Source: Albibacillus kandeliae
GTDB lineage: Bacteria > Pseudomonadota > Alphaproteobacteria > Rhodobacterales > Rhodobacteraceae
DNA length: 64,000 nucleotides
Assembly: GCF_003116585.1 (NCBI RefSeq)
Contig: NZ_QEHM01000011.1
Location: forward strand, 62,001-126,000
Direction: 5' to 3'
Shown here piece by piece: positions 1 to 9,505 of the stretch (its first letter is position 1; each line of letters begins with the position of its first letter). Made by a program: the position numbers and the translations under genes. The notes beneath the pieces are model-generated. The model made no database searches. It had not been told where the DNA came from and worked only from the letters and a program-made list of their open reading frames with translations.

Positions 1-580
1 AAATGGTCGACGCCTTGCGCCAGAACCGCCGCGACGAGGGCATCTGGTAGAGCGCGGCGCGGTGCCGTTCGGGCAGGAAGTTGTGCTGCTTGAGCTGCGC
101 GTCGAGCTGGCCCAGCGTATAGGGCCGCCCGTAGCCGAAAGGCGTCCGGTCCGACCGCGACCAGAGCCCGGCGCGGTTGGGCACGACGAAGACCGCCTTG
201 CCGCCGGGGCCCAGCACGCGCCAGCATTCCTCCAGAAGGCGCGCGGGCCGCTCGGAGGCCTCCAGCCCGTGCATCACAACCAGCTTGTCGACCCGGCCCG
301 TCTCGAGCGGCCAGAGCGTTTCCTCGGCCAGCACCGAGACGTTGGGCATGCCCGAAGGCCAGGGCATGACCCCCTGCGGCGCGGGCATCAGCGCTATGAC
401 GCGGCGAGCGTCGGACAGATAGGGGCGCAGCAGCGGAACCGCAAAACCGAAACCGGCGACGGTCTGGCCCTGCGCCTCGGGCCAGAGGTCGAGCAACCGC
501 GACCGGATGGCCGACTGGGCGGCGCGCCCCAGTGTGCTCCGGTAGTAGAAGTTGCGAAGGTCCTGCACGTCGAGATGCAT
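1..580 (-). CDS. Class I SAM-dependent methyltransferase, 3' end cut by window edge
   Basis: The reading frame opens with ATG at 580 and stays open to base 1, so about 193 residues are visible and the C-terminus lies outside. The protein begins [16 protein letters not shown] and has the layout of the small methyltransferases usually found beside gloB in Rhodobacteraceae: a short basic N-terminus, a '[16 protein letters not shown]' segment resembling a SAM-binding glycine loop, and '[18 protein letters not shown]', typical of the post-motif strand of Methyltransf_11 proteins. It is divergent from gloB with about 70 bases between the starts, so the two could share a promoter region. The substrate cannot be told from sequence. 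Confidence 0.78.
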   Translation of the reverse strand, partial: MHLDVQDLRNFYYRSTLGRAAQSAIRSRLLDLWPEAQGQTVAGFGFAVPLLRPYLSDARRVIALMPAPQGVMPWPSGMPNVSVLAEETLWPLETGRVDKLVVMHGLEASERPARLLEECWRVLGPGGKAVFVVPNRAGLWSRSDRTPFGYGRPYTLGQLDAQLKQHNFLPERHRAALYQMPSSRRFWRKASTI

Positions 581-652
581 TGCGGGCGCCCGATTGATCG
601 GCCAAGCTGACCGGGAATTTGCCGCACTTTAACAACGAAAGGCTGAAAGGCC

Positions 653-1420
653 ATGCCTCTTGAAATCCTGACCGTCCCCTGCCGGACCGACAACTACGCC
701 TTTATCGGGCACGACGCGGAGACCGGCGAGACCTTCCTGGTGGATATCCCCGAGGCCGGACCCATCCTGAGCGTGTTGAAGGACAGGGGCTGGACGCTCG
801 ATTACGTGCTGATCACCCACCATCACCCCGACCACGTCGAAGGGCTGCCGGGCATCCTCGCCGAGCACAAGCCGGTGGTGATCGGGGCCGCCGCCGATGC
901 CTATCGCCTGCCGCCGCTGGACCGCGAGGTCCTCGAGGGGGACGTGATCGAGATCGCGGGCGAAGCGGCCCATGTGATCGACGTCTCGGGCCATACCGTC
1001 GGCCACGTCGCCTTTCACTTCCCCGCCAGCAAGGCCGTTTTCACGGCCGACAGCCTGATGGCGCTTGGCTGCGGACGGGTCTTCGAGGGGACCATGGAGC
1101 AGATGTGGGCCTCGCTCTCCAAGCTGGCCGCCCTGCCCCCGGAAACCACCGTTTACTCGGGCCACGAGTACACCATGGCGAACGCGCGGTTCGCCCTGAC
1201 TATTGACCCGGAGAACTCTGATCTTATCTCTCGTGTAGAAGCCACCGAGCGCGCCCGCGCCTCAAACCGGCCGACCGTTCCCTCCGCGCTTTCGCTCGAA
1301 CTCGCGACCAACCCGTTCCTTCGGGCCAGCGATCCGGACGTCCAGCGCAATCTGGGGATGCAAGGCGCCGAACCCTCTCAGGTTTTCGCTGAAATCCGGA
1401 CCCGCAAGGACAGCTTCTGA
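653..1420 (+). CDS. gloB: Hydroxyacylglutathione hydrolase (glyoxalase II)
   Basis: This cytosolic metallo-beta-lactamase-fold enzyme of 255 residues hydrolyses S-lactoylglutathione to lactate and glutathione, the second step of methylglyoxal detoxification. The binuclear metal motif THHHPDH is at about residue 54. It is followed by the distal metal ligands in 'DVSGHTVGHVAFH' (about residue 107) and 'FTADSLM', and by 'YSGHEYT' with the last histidine ligand. Length and C-terminal 'NPFLR' and 'RKDSF' tail fit glyoxalase II. The gene stands alone between the divergent methyltransferase and clpA. Confidence 0.93.
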   Translation: MPLEILTVPCRTDNYAFIGHDAETGETFLVDIPEAGPILSVLKDRGWTLDYVLITHHHPDHVEGLPGILAEHKPVVIGAAADAYRLPPLDREVLEGDVIEIAGEAAHVIDVSGHTVGHVAFHFPASKAVFTADSLMALGCGRVFEGTMEQMWASLSKLAALPPETTVYSGHEYTMANARFALTIDPENSDLISRVEATERARASNRPTVPSALSLELATNPFLRASDPDVQRNLGMQGAEPSQVFAEIRTRKDSF

Positions 1421-1594
1421 TGCCGAAAATGCGCGCGGCGCTGCAACGCTGAAAGTAAATGTGACAGGAAAGTGCAAGAAAACCCTTGAAGCAGCGGCGC
1501 GATCAACCAAACTCTAATACTATCAAGACATGGTTGGACCGGGGGAACCGGCGATCACGTTCCCGCCCCAGCCCAAATAAGAGGAGCACGCATC

Positions 1595-3925
1595 GTGCCT
1601 TCATTCTCGAGCACTCTTGAAAACGCGATTCATGCCGCCCTGGCGCTTGCCAACGAGCGCCGGCACGAGTTCGCGACGCTGGAACACTTGTTGCTCGCCC
1701 TCCTGGACGAGCCCGATGCGACCAAGGTCATGAAGGCCTGCAGCGTCGATATGGGCGAACTGCGCGGTACGCTGGTCGAGTTCATCGACGAGGACCTCTC
1801 CAACCTCGTGACGGACATCGACGGGTCCGAGGCGGTGCCGACCGCCGCCTTCCAGCGCGTGATCCAGCGCGCGGCCATCCACGTTCAGTCCTCCGGCCGC
1901 ACCGAGGTGACCGGCGCCAACGTGCTGGTCGCGATCTTCGCCGAACGCGAAAGCAATGCCGCCTTCTTCCTGCAGGAGCAGGACATGACCCGCTACGACG
2001 CGGTGAACTTCATCGCTCACGGCGTGGCCAAGGATCCGGCCTATGGCGAAAGCCGCCCGGTCTCCGGCTCGACCGAGGCGCCGGACGACTCCGCGACCCA
2101 GGGCGTCACCGACGGCGACCAAAAGGAAAGCGCACTGGCGAAGTACTGCGTTGACCTGAACGCCAAGTCGCGCGATGGCGACATCGACCCGCTGATCGGC
2201 CGCGAGGCCGAGGTGGAGCGCTGCATCCAGGTTCTGTGCCGCCGCCGCAAGAACAACCCGCTGCTGGTGGGTGATCCGGGCGTGGGCAAGACCGCCATCG
2301 CCGAGGGCCTGGCCCGCAAGATCGTCGCCGGGGAAACCCCCGAGGTCCTGTCCAAGACCACCATCTACTCGCTCGACATGGGCGCGCTGCTGGCCGGTAC
2401 CCGTTATCGCGGCGACTTCGAGGAGCGGCTGAAGGCCGTGGTGAACGAACTCGAACACCACCGCGACGCGATCCTGTTCATCGACGAGATCCACACCGTG
2501 ATCGGTGCGGGCGCCACCTCGGGCGGTGCCATGGATGCTTCCAACCTGCTGAAACCTGCGCTGCAGGGCGGCAAGCTGCGCACCATGGGCTCCACCACCT
2601 ACAAGGAGTTCCGCCAGCACTTTGAAAAGGACCGCGCGCTGAGCCGCCGGTTCCAGAAGATCGACGTGAACGAGCCCTCGGTCGAGGACGCGATCAAGAT
2701 CCTGCGCGGTCTGAAGCCCTACTTCGAAGAGCACCACAGCGTGAAGTACACCGCCGACGCGGTGAAGACCGCAGTGGAACTGGCCTCGCGCTACATCAAC
2801 GACCGCAAGCTGCCCGACAGCGCCATCGACGTGATCGACGAGGCCGGTGCAGCCCAGCGGCTGGTGGTGGAAAGCAAGCGCCGCAAGACCATCGGCACCA
2901 AGGAGATCGAGGCCGTGGTGGCCAAGATCGCCCGCATCCCGCCCAAGAACGTCTCGAAGGACGATGCAGAGGTGCTGAAGGATCTCGAAGCGTCGCTCAA
3001 ACGTGTGGTCTTTGGTCAGGATGCCGCCATCGAGGCGCTGTCCTCGGCGATCAAGCTGGCCCGTGCCGGTCTGCGCGAACCCGAGAAGCCCATCGGCAAC
3101 TACCTCTTCGCCGGTCCGACCGGTGTGGGTAAAACCGAGGTCGCCAAGCAGCTTGCCGATACCCTCGGCGTGGAACTGCTGCGCTTCGACATGTCCGAGT
3201 ACATGGAGAAACACGCGGTCTCGCGCCTGATCGGTGCGCCTCCGGGCTATGTCGGCTTTGACCAGGGCGGCATGCTGACCGATGGCGTCGATCAGCACCC
3301 GCACTGCGTGCTCCTGCTCGACGAGATCGAGAAGGCGCACCCGGACGTGTTCAACATCCTCCTGCAGGTGATGGACCACGGCAAGCTGACCGACCACAAC
3401 GGCCGCGCGGTCGACTTCCGCAACGTCGTCCTGATCATGACCTCGAACGCCGGTGCGGCGGAGCAGGCCAAGGCGGCCATCGGCTTTGGCCGTGACCGCC
3501 GCGAGGGCGAGGACACGGCAGCGATCGAGCGGACCTTCACGCCGGAGTTCCGCAACCGTCTGGACGCGGTGATTTCCTTCGGCCCGCTGCCCAAGGATGT
3601 CATTCTGCAGGTGGTCGAGAAGTTCGTGCTGCAGCTCGAGGCCCAGCTGATGGATCGCAACGTGACCATCGAGCTGACCCGTCCGGCCGCCGAGTGGCTG
3701 GCCGACAAGGGCTACGACGACAAGATGGGCGCGCGTCCGCTGGGCCGCGTGATCCAGGAAAACATCAAGAAGCCGCTGGCGGAGGAGCTGCTGTTCGGCA
3801 AGCTCACCAAGGGTGGCGTGGTCAAGGTGGGTGTGAAGGACGGCGAGATCGACCTTCGCATCGAGGGGCCGGACAAGCCGCGCCTCGCCTCGGGCAACAA
3901 GCCCCCGCTGCTGACCGCAGACTGA
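1595..3925 (+). CDS. clpA: ATP-dependent Clp protease ATP-binding subunit ClpA
   Basis: ClpA is the AAA+ unfoldase that feeds substrates, including N-degron proteins delivered by ClpS, into ClpP. The 776 residues contain the double Clp N-domain (1-145), Walker A1 GDPGVGKT (about 226), Walker B1 'ILFIDEIH', Walker A2 GPTGVGKT (about 507), Walker B2 '[12 protein letters not shown]' and the ClpP-docking loop 'AAIGFGRD' (about 629). The start is GTG, chosen because it follows a clear GAGGAG ribosome-binding site and gives the conserved N-terminus [16 protein letters not shown]. No clpS is adjacent. A 'CTTGAA' hexamer at 1485-1490 could belong to a heat-shock-type promoter, but no convincing -10 partner was found. 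Confidence 0.95.
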   Translation: MPSFSSTLENAIHAALALANERRHEFATLEHLLLALLDEPDATKVMKACSVDMGELRGTLVEFIDEDLSNLVTDIDGSEAVPTAAFQRVIQRAAIHVQSSGRTEVTGANVLVAIFAERESNAAFFLQEQDMTRYDAVNFIAHGVAKDPAYGESRPVSGSTEAPDDSATQGVTDGDQKESALAKYCVDLNAKSRDGDIDPLIGREAEVERCIQVLCRRRKNNPLLVGDPGVGKTAIAEGLARKIVAGETPEVLSKTTIYSLDMGALLAGTRYRGDFEERLKAVVNELEHHRDAILFIDEIHTVIGAGATSGGAMDASNLLKPALQGGKLRTMGSTTYKEFRQHFEKDRALSRRFQKIDVNEPSVEDAIKILRGLKPYFEEHHSVKYTADAVKTAVELASRYINDRKLPDSAIDVIDEAGAAQRLVVESKRRKTIGTKEIEAVVAKIARIPPKNVSKDDAEVLKDLEASLKRVVFGQDAAIEALSSAIKLARAGLREPEKPIGNYLFAGPTGVGKTEVAKQLADTLGVELLRFDMSEYMEKHAVSRLIGAPPGYVGFDQGGMLTDGVDQHPHCVLLLDEIEKAHPDVFNILLQVMDHGKLTDHNGRAVDFRNVVLIMTSNAGAAEQAKAAIGFGRDRREGEDTAAIERTFTPEFRNRLDAVISFGPLPKDVILQVVEKFVLQLEAQLMDRNVTIELTRPAAEWLADKGYDDKMGARPLGRVIQENIKKPLAEELLFGKLTKGGVVKVGVKDGEIDLRIEGPDKPRLASGNKPPLLTAD

Positions 3926-4890
3926 TGCGCTGGACGGCGCCCGCCGTCCTCATCTCGCTCGCCGCGCCCGTCGCGGCGAGCGATTTCGTTCTGGGGCTGC
4001 CCATCGACTGCACCCTGGGCGAGACCTGCTACATCCAGCAGTACATGGACCGCGACCCGGGCCCGGACGCCCGCGACTACATCTGCGGCGGCCTCGTCTA
4101 CGACGGCCACAAGGGCACCGACTTCGCCCTCCCCACCCACGAGGCGATGGAGGACGGGGTGAACGTGATCGCCTCGGCGCCCGGCACCGTCACCGGCCTG
4201 CGGGACGGCGTCACCGACCGGGTCTACTCCGAGGTCAACGCCAATGCCGTCGCGGGGCGCGAATGCGGCAACGGCGTCGTGCTGCGCCACGAAAACGGCT
4301 ATGAAACCCAGTACTGCCACATGAAGTCCGGCAGCGTGACCGTCACGCAGGGCCAGGTTGTCGAGCGCGGACAGGTCCTGGGCCAGGTCGGGATGAGCGG
4401 CAAGGCCGAGTTTCCCCACGTTCATCTCTCGGTGCGGCGCAACAGCCGGGAGATCGACCCCTTCGACCCCGACATGACCGAAGCCTGCGGCAACGGCGGA
4501 CGGACCCTGTGGCAGGCCCCCCCGCCCTATCAGGCGGGCGGGTTGATCTACATCGGCTTCGCCGCCGGGGTGCCGCCCTACGAGGCGGTGCAGCGTGGCA
4601 ACGCGGCGCACGAGCGGATCGCGCCCAATGCGCGCGGGCTGGTGCTGTTCGGCTTTGCCTATGGCGGCGTGACTGGCGACGTGATGGAGCTGCGGATCAC
4701 CGGGCCCGGCGGGGAGGTGATCGATCACCGCGAGACGCTGGATCGGGCGCAGGCCCAATTCTACCGCGCGGCGGGCAAGCGGCTGACGGCTGAGCGCTGG
4801 CCTGCGGGGGCGTATTCGGGCACCATCACGCTGATACGGCGGGGCAAGCAGGTCGACAGCCGCAGTATCGAGATGACGATTCCGAAATAG
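3925..4890 (+). CDS. M23 family (LytM-type) peptidase, exported
   Basis: This predicted periplasmic peptidoglycan endopeptidase or regulator has 321 residues with an N-terminal signal peptide ending near 'AAPVAAS'. The zinc-site motif HxxxD is seen in 'GHKGTDFA' (about residue 66) and the second HxH in 'FPHVHLSV' (about residue 167), with the intervening histidine in 'TQYCHMKSG'. Several cysteine pairs suggest disulfides. About 130 residues with no recognised domain follow the peptidase domain. Its ATG overlaps the clpA TGA by one base (TGATG), so translation is probably coupled to clpA, an unusual pairing. Confidence 0.88.
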   Translation: MRWTAPAVLISLAAPVAASDFVLGLPIDCTLGETCYIQQYMDRDPGPDARDYICGGLVYDGHKGTDFALPTHEAMEDGVNVIASAPGTVTGLRDGVTDRVYSEVNANAVAGRECGNGVVLRHENGYETQYCHMKSGSVTVTQGQVVERGQVLGQVGMSGKAEFPHVHLSVRRNSREIDPFDPDMTEACGNGGRTLWQAPPPYQAGGLIYIGFAAGVPPYEAVQRGNAAHERIAPNARGLVLFGFAYGGVTGDVMELRITGPGGEVIDHRETLDRAQAQFYRAAGKRLTAERWPAGAYSGTITLIRRGKQVDSRSIEMTIPK

Positions 4891-4908
4891 CCGCGCTCGG
4901 GGACTGGC

Positions 4909-6834
4909 CTATTTCTCGGTCAGCTTCAGTTCGATCCGGCGGTTCTGGGCGCGCGCCTCGGGCGTGTCGGCGGGGTTGATCGGCTGGAACTCTCCGAACC
5001 CGTTGGCCGAGAGCCGCTCTGGCGGGATGCCGAGCGCGTTGACCATGTAGCGCACCACCGAGAGCGCCCGCGCCTGGCTCAGTTCCCAGTTGTCGGCATA
5101 GCGCGCGCCACCGATCAGGGGCGTGTCGTCGGTGTGCCCGTCGACCCGGATGATCCAGTCGAGCTCGGGCGGGATGGTCTGCGACACCCGCTTGAGGATA
5201 CTGGCCACCTTGGCGATCTCGCCCTGCCCGTCGAACGAGAGGTCGGCGGAGCCCGGCGGGAACAGCACCTCGGAAGAGAAGACGAAGCGGTCGCCCTCGA
5301 TCCGGATCCCCGGCTGGTTGCCCAGCAGTTCGCGCAGGCGCCCGAAGAACTCGGAGCGGTAGAGTTCGAGGTCCTTCGCCTCGGACTTGAGCGTTTCGGC
5401 CTCCTGCGCCAGCTTCTCGCGCTCGATCTCCAGCCGCTTGCGCTCGGCCTCTTCCAGCATCCGCCGCTTGCGTTCCTCGGCGGCGGCGCGGGCCAGCGCG
5501 GCGTTCAGGTCCTGCCCCAGCGACTGGATGCGCACGTTCTGGGCGGCGTCCCGTTCCACGGAATCGTCCAGCAGCGCCTGCAGTTCGCCCAGCTGGCTGC
5601 GCAGGGCGCCGACCTGCTGGTTCAGCAGTGCCGCCTCTCTCTGGGCCTCGGCGGATTTCTCGGTCTCGTCGGCCAGTGTCTCGCGCGCCTTGGCCAACAA
5701 CACGGCGCGCTGTTCGGCGAGGCTCAGCTGGTTCTCGGCCCGGCCCTCGGCGGCCTCCTGAGCGGCGAGCGCCGCCATCAGGCGCTTGCGCAACTCGTCC
5801 TTGTCAGTGGCTTCGGCCGAAGCCTCGTCCAGCCGCGACAGGGCCGCCTGCAGGCGCTCCTGCGTCTGGGCCTGGCTCTCGGCGTTCGCCTCGGCCTCGG
5901 CGCGGGCGGCCTCGAGGTCCTGCCTGGCGCTGTCGGCCTGCGACAGCGCCGCCAGAAGCTGGGCGTCGAGATCCTTCTTGGCCGATTGCGCGGCGGCCAG
6001 CAGGGTCAGCGTGTCTTCGGCCTCCTGCCGCTGCCTTTCCAGCGACATGGTCATCGCGGTCAGTTCGGCCTGCGAGTCTTCGAGCCGCTTGCGCAGGGCC
6101 TCGGCGGCGGCGGCCTCGGCAAGGCGCGCCTGTTCTTCCTCGCTCAGCTGCGCCTGCAGGTCCGAGACCTGACCGGTCAGCGACTGGGCCTCGGCTTCGG
6201 TCGCGGCCTTGTCCTTGCGCAGGTCCGCGACCAGCGCTTCGAGCGCCTCGCGCCGGGCGGCCGCGAGGCGGGCCGCCTCGGTCTGCGCGTCCATCTCGCT
6301 GCGGCTCTGGGCCAGCGCGGCGTTCAGCCGGTCCTGTTCGCTCAGCAGGTCGGTCCGCTCTCCCTCCAGACGCGCGACGTTGTCGAGCGCGTCCTTGCGA
6401 GATGCCAGCAACGTGGCGACCTGCGCCTCGAAATCGGTGATCTGGGTCCGGGCCTGCGACAGCGCCGCATCCTGACGGTCGCGTTCGGCGGTCAGCGAGG
6501 CGATCAGGCTGGTTTTCTGCTGCAGCTCGCTCTGTGCCGCCTCAAGGTCGTCGCGGGTCTGGCCCAGCGTGGCGTTCAACGCGCCCATGCGGGCCTCGAG
6601 CTGGCTCGACTTCTTCTCTTCCAGCCCCAGCGCCGAGGCCAGCGCCGCGATCTCGTCAGAGAGGTTGTGGAGTTCGGTCTCCTGCCCCGAGATGGTTTCG
6701 CGCAGCACGAACTGGACCACCATGAAGATGGTCAGCAGGAACATCATGACCAGCAGGAGCCCGGTCATCGCGTCCACGAACCCCGGCCAGATGTTCGCCT
6801 GAAACCTGTTCCCGGTGCGGCGCGACAGGGCCAT
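4909..6834 (-). CDS. MotB/ExbD-like membrane protein with long coiled coil and OmpA domain
   Basis: The 641-residue protein has one N-terminal transmembrane helix (about 20-45), a very long Ala/Glu/Gln/Arg-rich coiled coil (about 50-495) and a C-terminal OmpA-like peptidoglycan-binding domain (about 515-641). The OmpA domain has the diaminopimelate-binding signature 'VDGHTDDTP' and 'NRRIEL'. Asp21 at the start of the helix ('GFVDAMTGLLLVMM') sits where ExbD and TolR carry their proton-binding Asp. It is encoded 3 bases after an ExbB/MotA-like gene, so the two very likely form a proton- or sodium-driven stator complex anchored to the cell wall. It is neither flagellar MotB nor TolR; the function is unknown. 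Confidence 0.85.
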   Translation of the reverse strand: MALSRRTGNRFQANIWPGFVDAMTGLLLVMMFLLTIFMVVQFVLRETISGQETELHNLSDEIAALASALGLEEKKSSQLEARMGALNATLGQTRDDLEAAQSELQQKTSLIASLTAERDRQDAALSQARTQITDFEAQVATLLASRKDALDNVARLEGERTDLLSEQDRLNAALAQSRSEMDAQTEAARLAAARREALEALVADLRKDKAATEAEAQSLTGQVSDLQAQLSEEEQARLAEAAAAEALRKRLEDSQAELTAMTMSLERQRQEAEDTLTLLAAAQSAKKDLDAQLLAALSQADSARQDLEAARAEAEANAESQAQTQERLQAALSRLDEASAEATDKDELRKRLMAALAAQEAAEGRAENQLSLAEQRAVLLAKARETLADETEKSAEAQREAALLNQQVGALRSQLGELQALLDDSVERDAAQNVRIQSLGQDLNAALARAAAEERKRRMLEEAERKRLEIEREKLAQEAETLKSEAKDLELYRSEFFGRLRELLGNQPGIRIEGDRFVFSSEVLFPPGSADLSFDGQGEIAKVASILKRVSQTIPPELDWIIRVDGHTDDTPLIGGARYADNWELSQARALSVVRYMVNALGIPPERLSANGFGEFQPINPADTPEARAQNRRIELKLTEK

Positions 6835-6837
6835 GAC

Positions 6838-8016
6838 TTACTCCTCGTTCGCCCGGCGGCGGATCGGCGCGCGCGCGGGGCCGAGCGCCTTGACCAGCAT
6901 CTCGATATCCTTGCGCAGCTCAGTCATGCTCTCCTGCCGGCCTGCGGAGATCTCCTCGAGGATACGCAGCATCTGGACGTCGATGGAGCGCAGGCGCATC
7001 CGGCTCTCGGCGTCGATACCCTCGCCGCTGCCCTGCTCGCGCATGGCTTCGAGCATCCGCTCCTGCCCCAGCGCGACCCGTTCGAGCGCGGCGGTGATGC
7101 CCTCGTTCTGGTCCATGCGGTCGACCATCTGGCCGATCGCCTCGGCGAGGTCGCCCAGCTTGGCCTCGACCACCTGACGCCCGGCGTCGGAGGCCACGAA
7201 CATTTCCTGCAGGGCGTCCATCTCCTCGGCCATGCTGTTGAGCATACCCGACATGATATCGGATTCCGAGGCGCCCTCCTCGCCCGAGGCAAAGCCGACG
7301 CGGGTGATGGTCGAGAGCCATTCCTCGAGTTCGCGGTAGAAGCGGTTCTGCCCGTGCCCGGCGAAGAGCTCGAGAAGGCCCACGAGGAGCGACCCGGCGA
7401 GACCGAGCAGCGAGGAGGAAAAGGCCACGCCCATGCCGCCGAGCTGGGCCTCGAGGCCCGACATCAGGCGGCTGAACACGGCAAGGCCGCTCTCGCCATC
7501 CTGCGGCGCGAGCGAGCGGATGGTGTCGACGACCGCCGGAACTGTGGTCGCGAGGCCGTAGAAGGTGCCGAGCAGGCCGAGGAAGATCAGCAGGCTGCCG
7601 ACGTAACGGGTGATCTCGCGCGCCTCGTCGATCCGGGTCGCGACAGAGTCGAGGATCGACTGGGTCGAGGCGGACGAGAGCTGCATCCGCGCCCCGCGCG
7701 AGCGCAACAGCGCCGCCAGCGGCGCCAGCAGGCGCGGCGGGTGGTTCAAACTGTCGGATTCGCCCGCGGCGAAGCCCTCAATCCAGCGCACCGAGACCAT
7801 CAGCTGGAACACCTGCCAGAAGCAGGAGAGCACGCCGATCAGGAAGACGATGCCGATGAAGCCGTTGAGGTAGAGGTTGGCAAGGAACACCGGCAGGACG
7901 CTGGGCAAGGCGATGAACGCCCCGAAGGAGGCAAGCGCAATCGCTACCACCATCGAGATGATCTGCTGAATGGGTTGCGAAAACTGCGGCCGTTGTTTGC
8001 CGTCCGGCTGCGCCAT
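6838..8016 (-). CDS. ExbB/TolQ/MotA-like proton channel family protein
   Basis: This inner-membrane protein of 392 residues is predicted to energise its partner encoded 3 bases downstream. Two hydrophobic segments lie near the N-terminus (about 17-40 and 47-72). A cytoplasmic stretch follows, then the two channel helices: 'LLIFLGLLGTFYGLATTV' (about 143-165), matching the ExbB/TolQ 'GLLGTV.G' helix, and 'GMGVAFSSSLLGLAGSLL' (about 193-215). A C-terminal cytoplasmic tail of about 170 residues is rich in charged helices. The start ATG is preceded by CAGGAG. It resembles the conserved MotA/ExbB family gene paired with OmpA-coiled-coil proteins in alphaproteobacteria, for which I know no defined role. 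Confidence 0.85.
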   Translation of the reverse strand: MAQPDGKQRPQFSQPIQQIISMVVAIALASFGAFIALPSVLPVFLANLYLNGFIGIVFLIGVLSCFWQVFQLMVSVRWIEGFAAGESDSLNHPPRLLAPLAALLRSRGARMQLSSASTQSILDSVATRIDEAREITRYVGSLLIFLGLLGTFYGLATTVPAVVDTIRSLAPQDGESGLAVFSRLMSGLEAQLGGMGVAFSSSLLGLAGSLLVGLLELFAGHGQNRFYRELEEWLSTITRVGFASGEEGASESDIMSGMLNSMAEEMDALQEMFVASDAGRQVVEAKLGDLAEAIGQMVDRMDQNEGITAALERVALGQERMLEAMREQGSGEGIDAESRMRLRSIDVQMLRILEEISAGRQESMTELRKDIEMLVKALGPARAPIRRRANEE

Positions 8017-8086
8017 TAGCTCAGCTCCTGCCCAGGTGTCTGCTCAAGTCGTAGGTTAACGAGAGAACACTCATAACGCCAAGGGT

Positions 8087-8617
8087 TTATCCAAGAATGG
8101 CCCGAACGCGCGCCGCCAGCCAGTCAAGATCGCTGTCGGGCAGCCGGAGTTCCGCCAGATGGTCCGTGGTGTTGAAAAGATACTCGCTGTTGGGGCCGTT
8201 CTGGCCATGTGCCGCCGCGATGATCTGGGCCTGTTCCTCGAGTGCCATGCCACCGCAGTACTGCCGGTGCGACGGGTCGATCACGTAGGTTACCGCCTCG
8301 ACCCGGCGGTCGTCGTCGAGGTGCAGGGCGACCTGCTTTTCGACGTAGGCAGAGGAGATCAGCTCGCGTTCGCGCAGGTAGGCCAGGGTGTCATCCTCTG
8401 CCCCGTCGGCCACGCGCAGGGCGACCCCGCGGCAGAGCGCGCCGGGCACCGCGTCGAGCGCCAGGACCAGCCCCGGGGCCTCTTCGGTGCCGCGATAGTG
8501 GATCGAGAGCATGCAGAAGGATCGCGCGTAGCCCTCGAGGCTCGCCAGCGCCCGTTCGGCCACCGGGAAGCCCGGGTTCCACAACAGCGACCCGTAGCCG
8601 AAGACCCACATCGTCAT
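8087..8617 (-). CDS. Gamma-glutamylcyclotransferase, ChaC-like
   Basis: The 176-residue cytosolic enzyme belongs to the ChaC branch of gamma-glutamylcyclotransferases, which degrade glutathione to 5-oxoproline and Cys-Gly. The substrate-binding motif 'YGSLLWNPGF' lies at residues 8-17 and the catalytic Glu is in 'LRERELI' (about residue 89). The family motif 'YVIDPSHRQYCGG' is also present. Two ATG codons lie close together at the start (MTMWVFGYG). The short divergent gap to the ExbB-like gene contains nothing obvious. Confidence 0.88.
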   Translation of the reverse strand: MTMWVFGYGSLLWNPGFPVAERALASLEGYARSFCMLSIHYRGTEEAPGLVLALDAVPGALCRGVALRVADGAEDDTLAYLRERELISSAYVEKQVALHLDDDRRVEAVTYVIDPSHRQYCGGMALEEQAQIIAAAHGQNGPNSEYLFNTTDHLAELRLPDSDLDWLAARVRAILG

Positions 8618-8659
8618 CGCCCTGCCTGCCCCTGTGCGCTCACGTCCGGCCCCATCGTT

Positions 8660-9505
8660 TCAGCGGCAGTAGGTGCTGCTGCGGTCCTGCGCCACGTCCA
8701 GATGGAAGTGGTCGCCGTGGTAGGGGTCCGATCCGGGCCCGAGAACCGTCTTGAAGATTCCGCAGGCCTTCTTGCGGCTGTCGGCCAGCGGGCCGCCCCC
8801 GGTCCAGTCGCTCAGGACGCTGACCACCTTCCCGCTCTGCAGGATGAAGGCGGAAATGTCGATAGCGTTGCCCCTGCCGTGCTCGGATATCCTGGCGCCG
8901 CTCTGGTTGTTGCGCGGGCGGCAGGTGTAATGGGCGGCGACCTGCAGCTTGACCACCGGGCCCTCGCTGGCGAAGGCGGGCTGGACGCCCTTGTCGACCC
9001 ATTTCTTCAGCGCCTTGGCAGCGTTGCAGGACAGCAGGGCCGACTGGCTGAGCGAGACGCCCGAGACCGAGGTGATGCGCACCGCGTCCTTGATGCCGCA
9101 GCCACGGGTGCGGGACCGTACCCTGCCCTCGCGCTCGCCCTGGATCGAGATATCGCCGCAGACCGCGCCGTTGCGCCGCAGCTTGCGCTGCGCCATCGCC
9201 AGTTCGACCATGCTCTCGGGCCGGAGCCAGGGGCGCAGGGAGCTGTCCATACCCGCAAAGGCCGCGCCGCTGGGAAGTTCGCGGGCGATCAGGTCCTGTG
9301 GCGAGGGCGGACGGATCAGGGGTCGCAGCTGGGAGATGGCCGCGACGACCTGCTCCTGCACCGCGCCAGCGGGTTCCTGGACGGCGGAGACGGCACCGGA
9401 GCCGCGCGCGACGGGGCGTTTCGACTGCTCCGGCGCCCCGGCCATGCCCGGCATCGCAGCAAGTGCGAAGGCGGCAAGGGCGGAGAGGAGCAGCCGGGCC
9501 ATCAT
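8660..9505 (-). CDS. Extensin-like family protein, exported, LAS-peptidase-type motifs
   Basis: The protein has 281 residues with a signal peptide (about 1-26) and an extensin-like C-terminal domain. Within that domain 'SEHGRGNAIDIS' and 'GDHFHLD' match the SxHxxGxAxD and HxH zinc motifs of LAS-type (VanY/MepA-like) metallopeptidases, so I infer a cell-wall peptidase. Several cysteines ('GCGIKD', 'LSCNAAKA', 'KKACGIFK', 'YCR') suggest disulfides. The first ATG overlaps the tyrA stop as ATGA, which decides the start. It ends the hisC-tyrA operon although its role is unrelated. Confidence 0.85.
   Translation of the reverse strand: MMARLLLSALAAFALAAMPGMAGAPEQSKRPVARGSGAVSAVQEPAGAVQEQVVAAISQLRPLIRPPSPQDLIARELPSGAAFAGMDSSLRPWLRPESMVELAMAQRKLRRNGAVCGDISIQGEREGRVRSRTRGCGIKDAVRITSVSGVSLSQSALLSCNAAKALKKWVDKGVQPAFASEGPVVKLQVAAHYTCRPRNNQSGARISEHGRGNAIDISAFILQSGKVVSVLSDWTGGGPLADSRKKACGIFKTVLGPGSDPYHGDHFHLDVAQDRSSTYCR

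Noticed and set aside
1485-1520. Heat-shock (RpoH) promoter for clpA
   Set aside because: CTTGAA is present but the expected -10 element at the right spacing is not.
1601-3397. 598-codon minus-strand frame within clpA
   Set aside because: Antisense shadow of clpA; all family motifs are on the plus strand.
4909-8016. Zorya-type antiphage system
   Set aside because: ZorA carries the long tail in Zorya and ZorC/D/E genes accompany it; here the coiled coil is on the MotB-like protein and the neighbours are housekeeping genes.
4909-8016. Flagellar MotAB or TolQR
   Set aside because: No flagellar or tol-pal genes nearby; the helix Asp position is ExbD-like while the OmpA domain is MotB-like, so neither label fits.
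5134-8019. 961-codon open frame on the plus strand opposite the motor-pair genes
   Set aside because: It is a low-complexity Leu/Gly/Arg/Gln frame antisense to two genes with clear domains; such frames arise from GC-rich codon bias.
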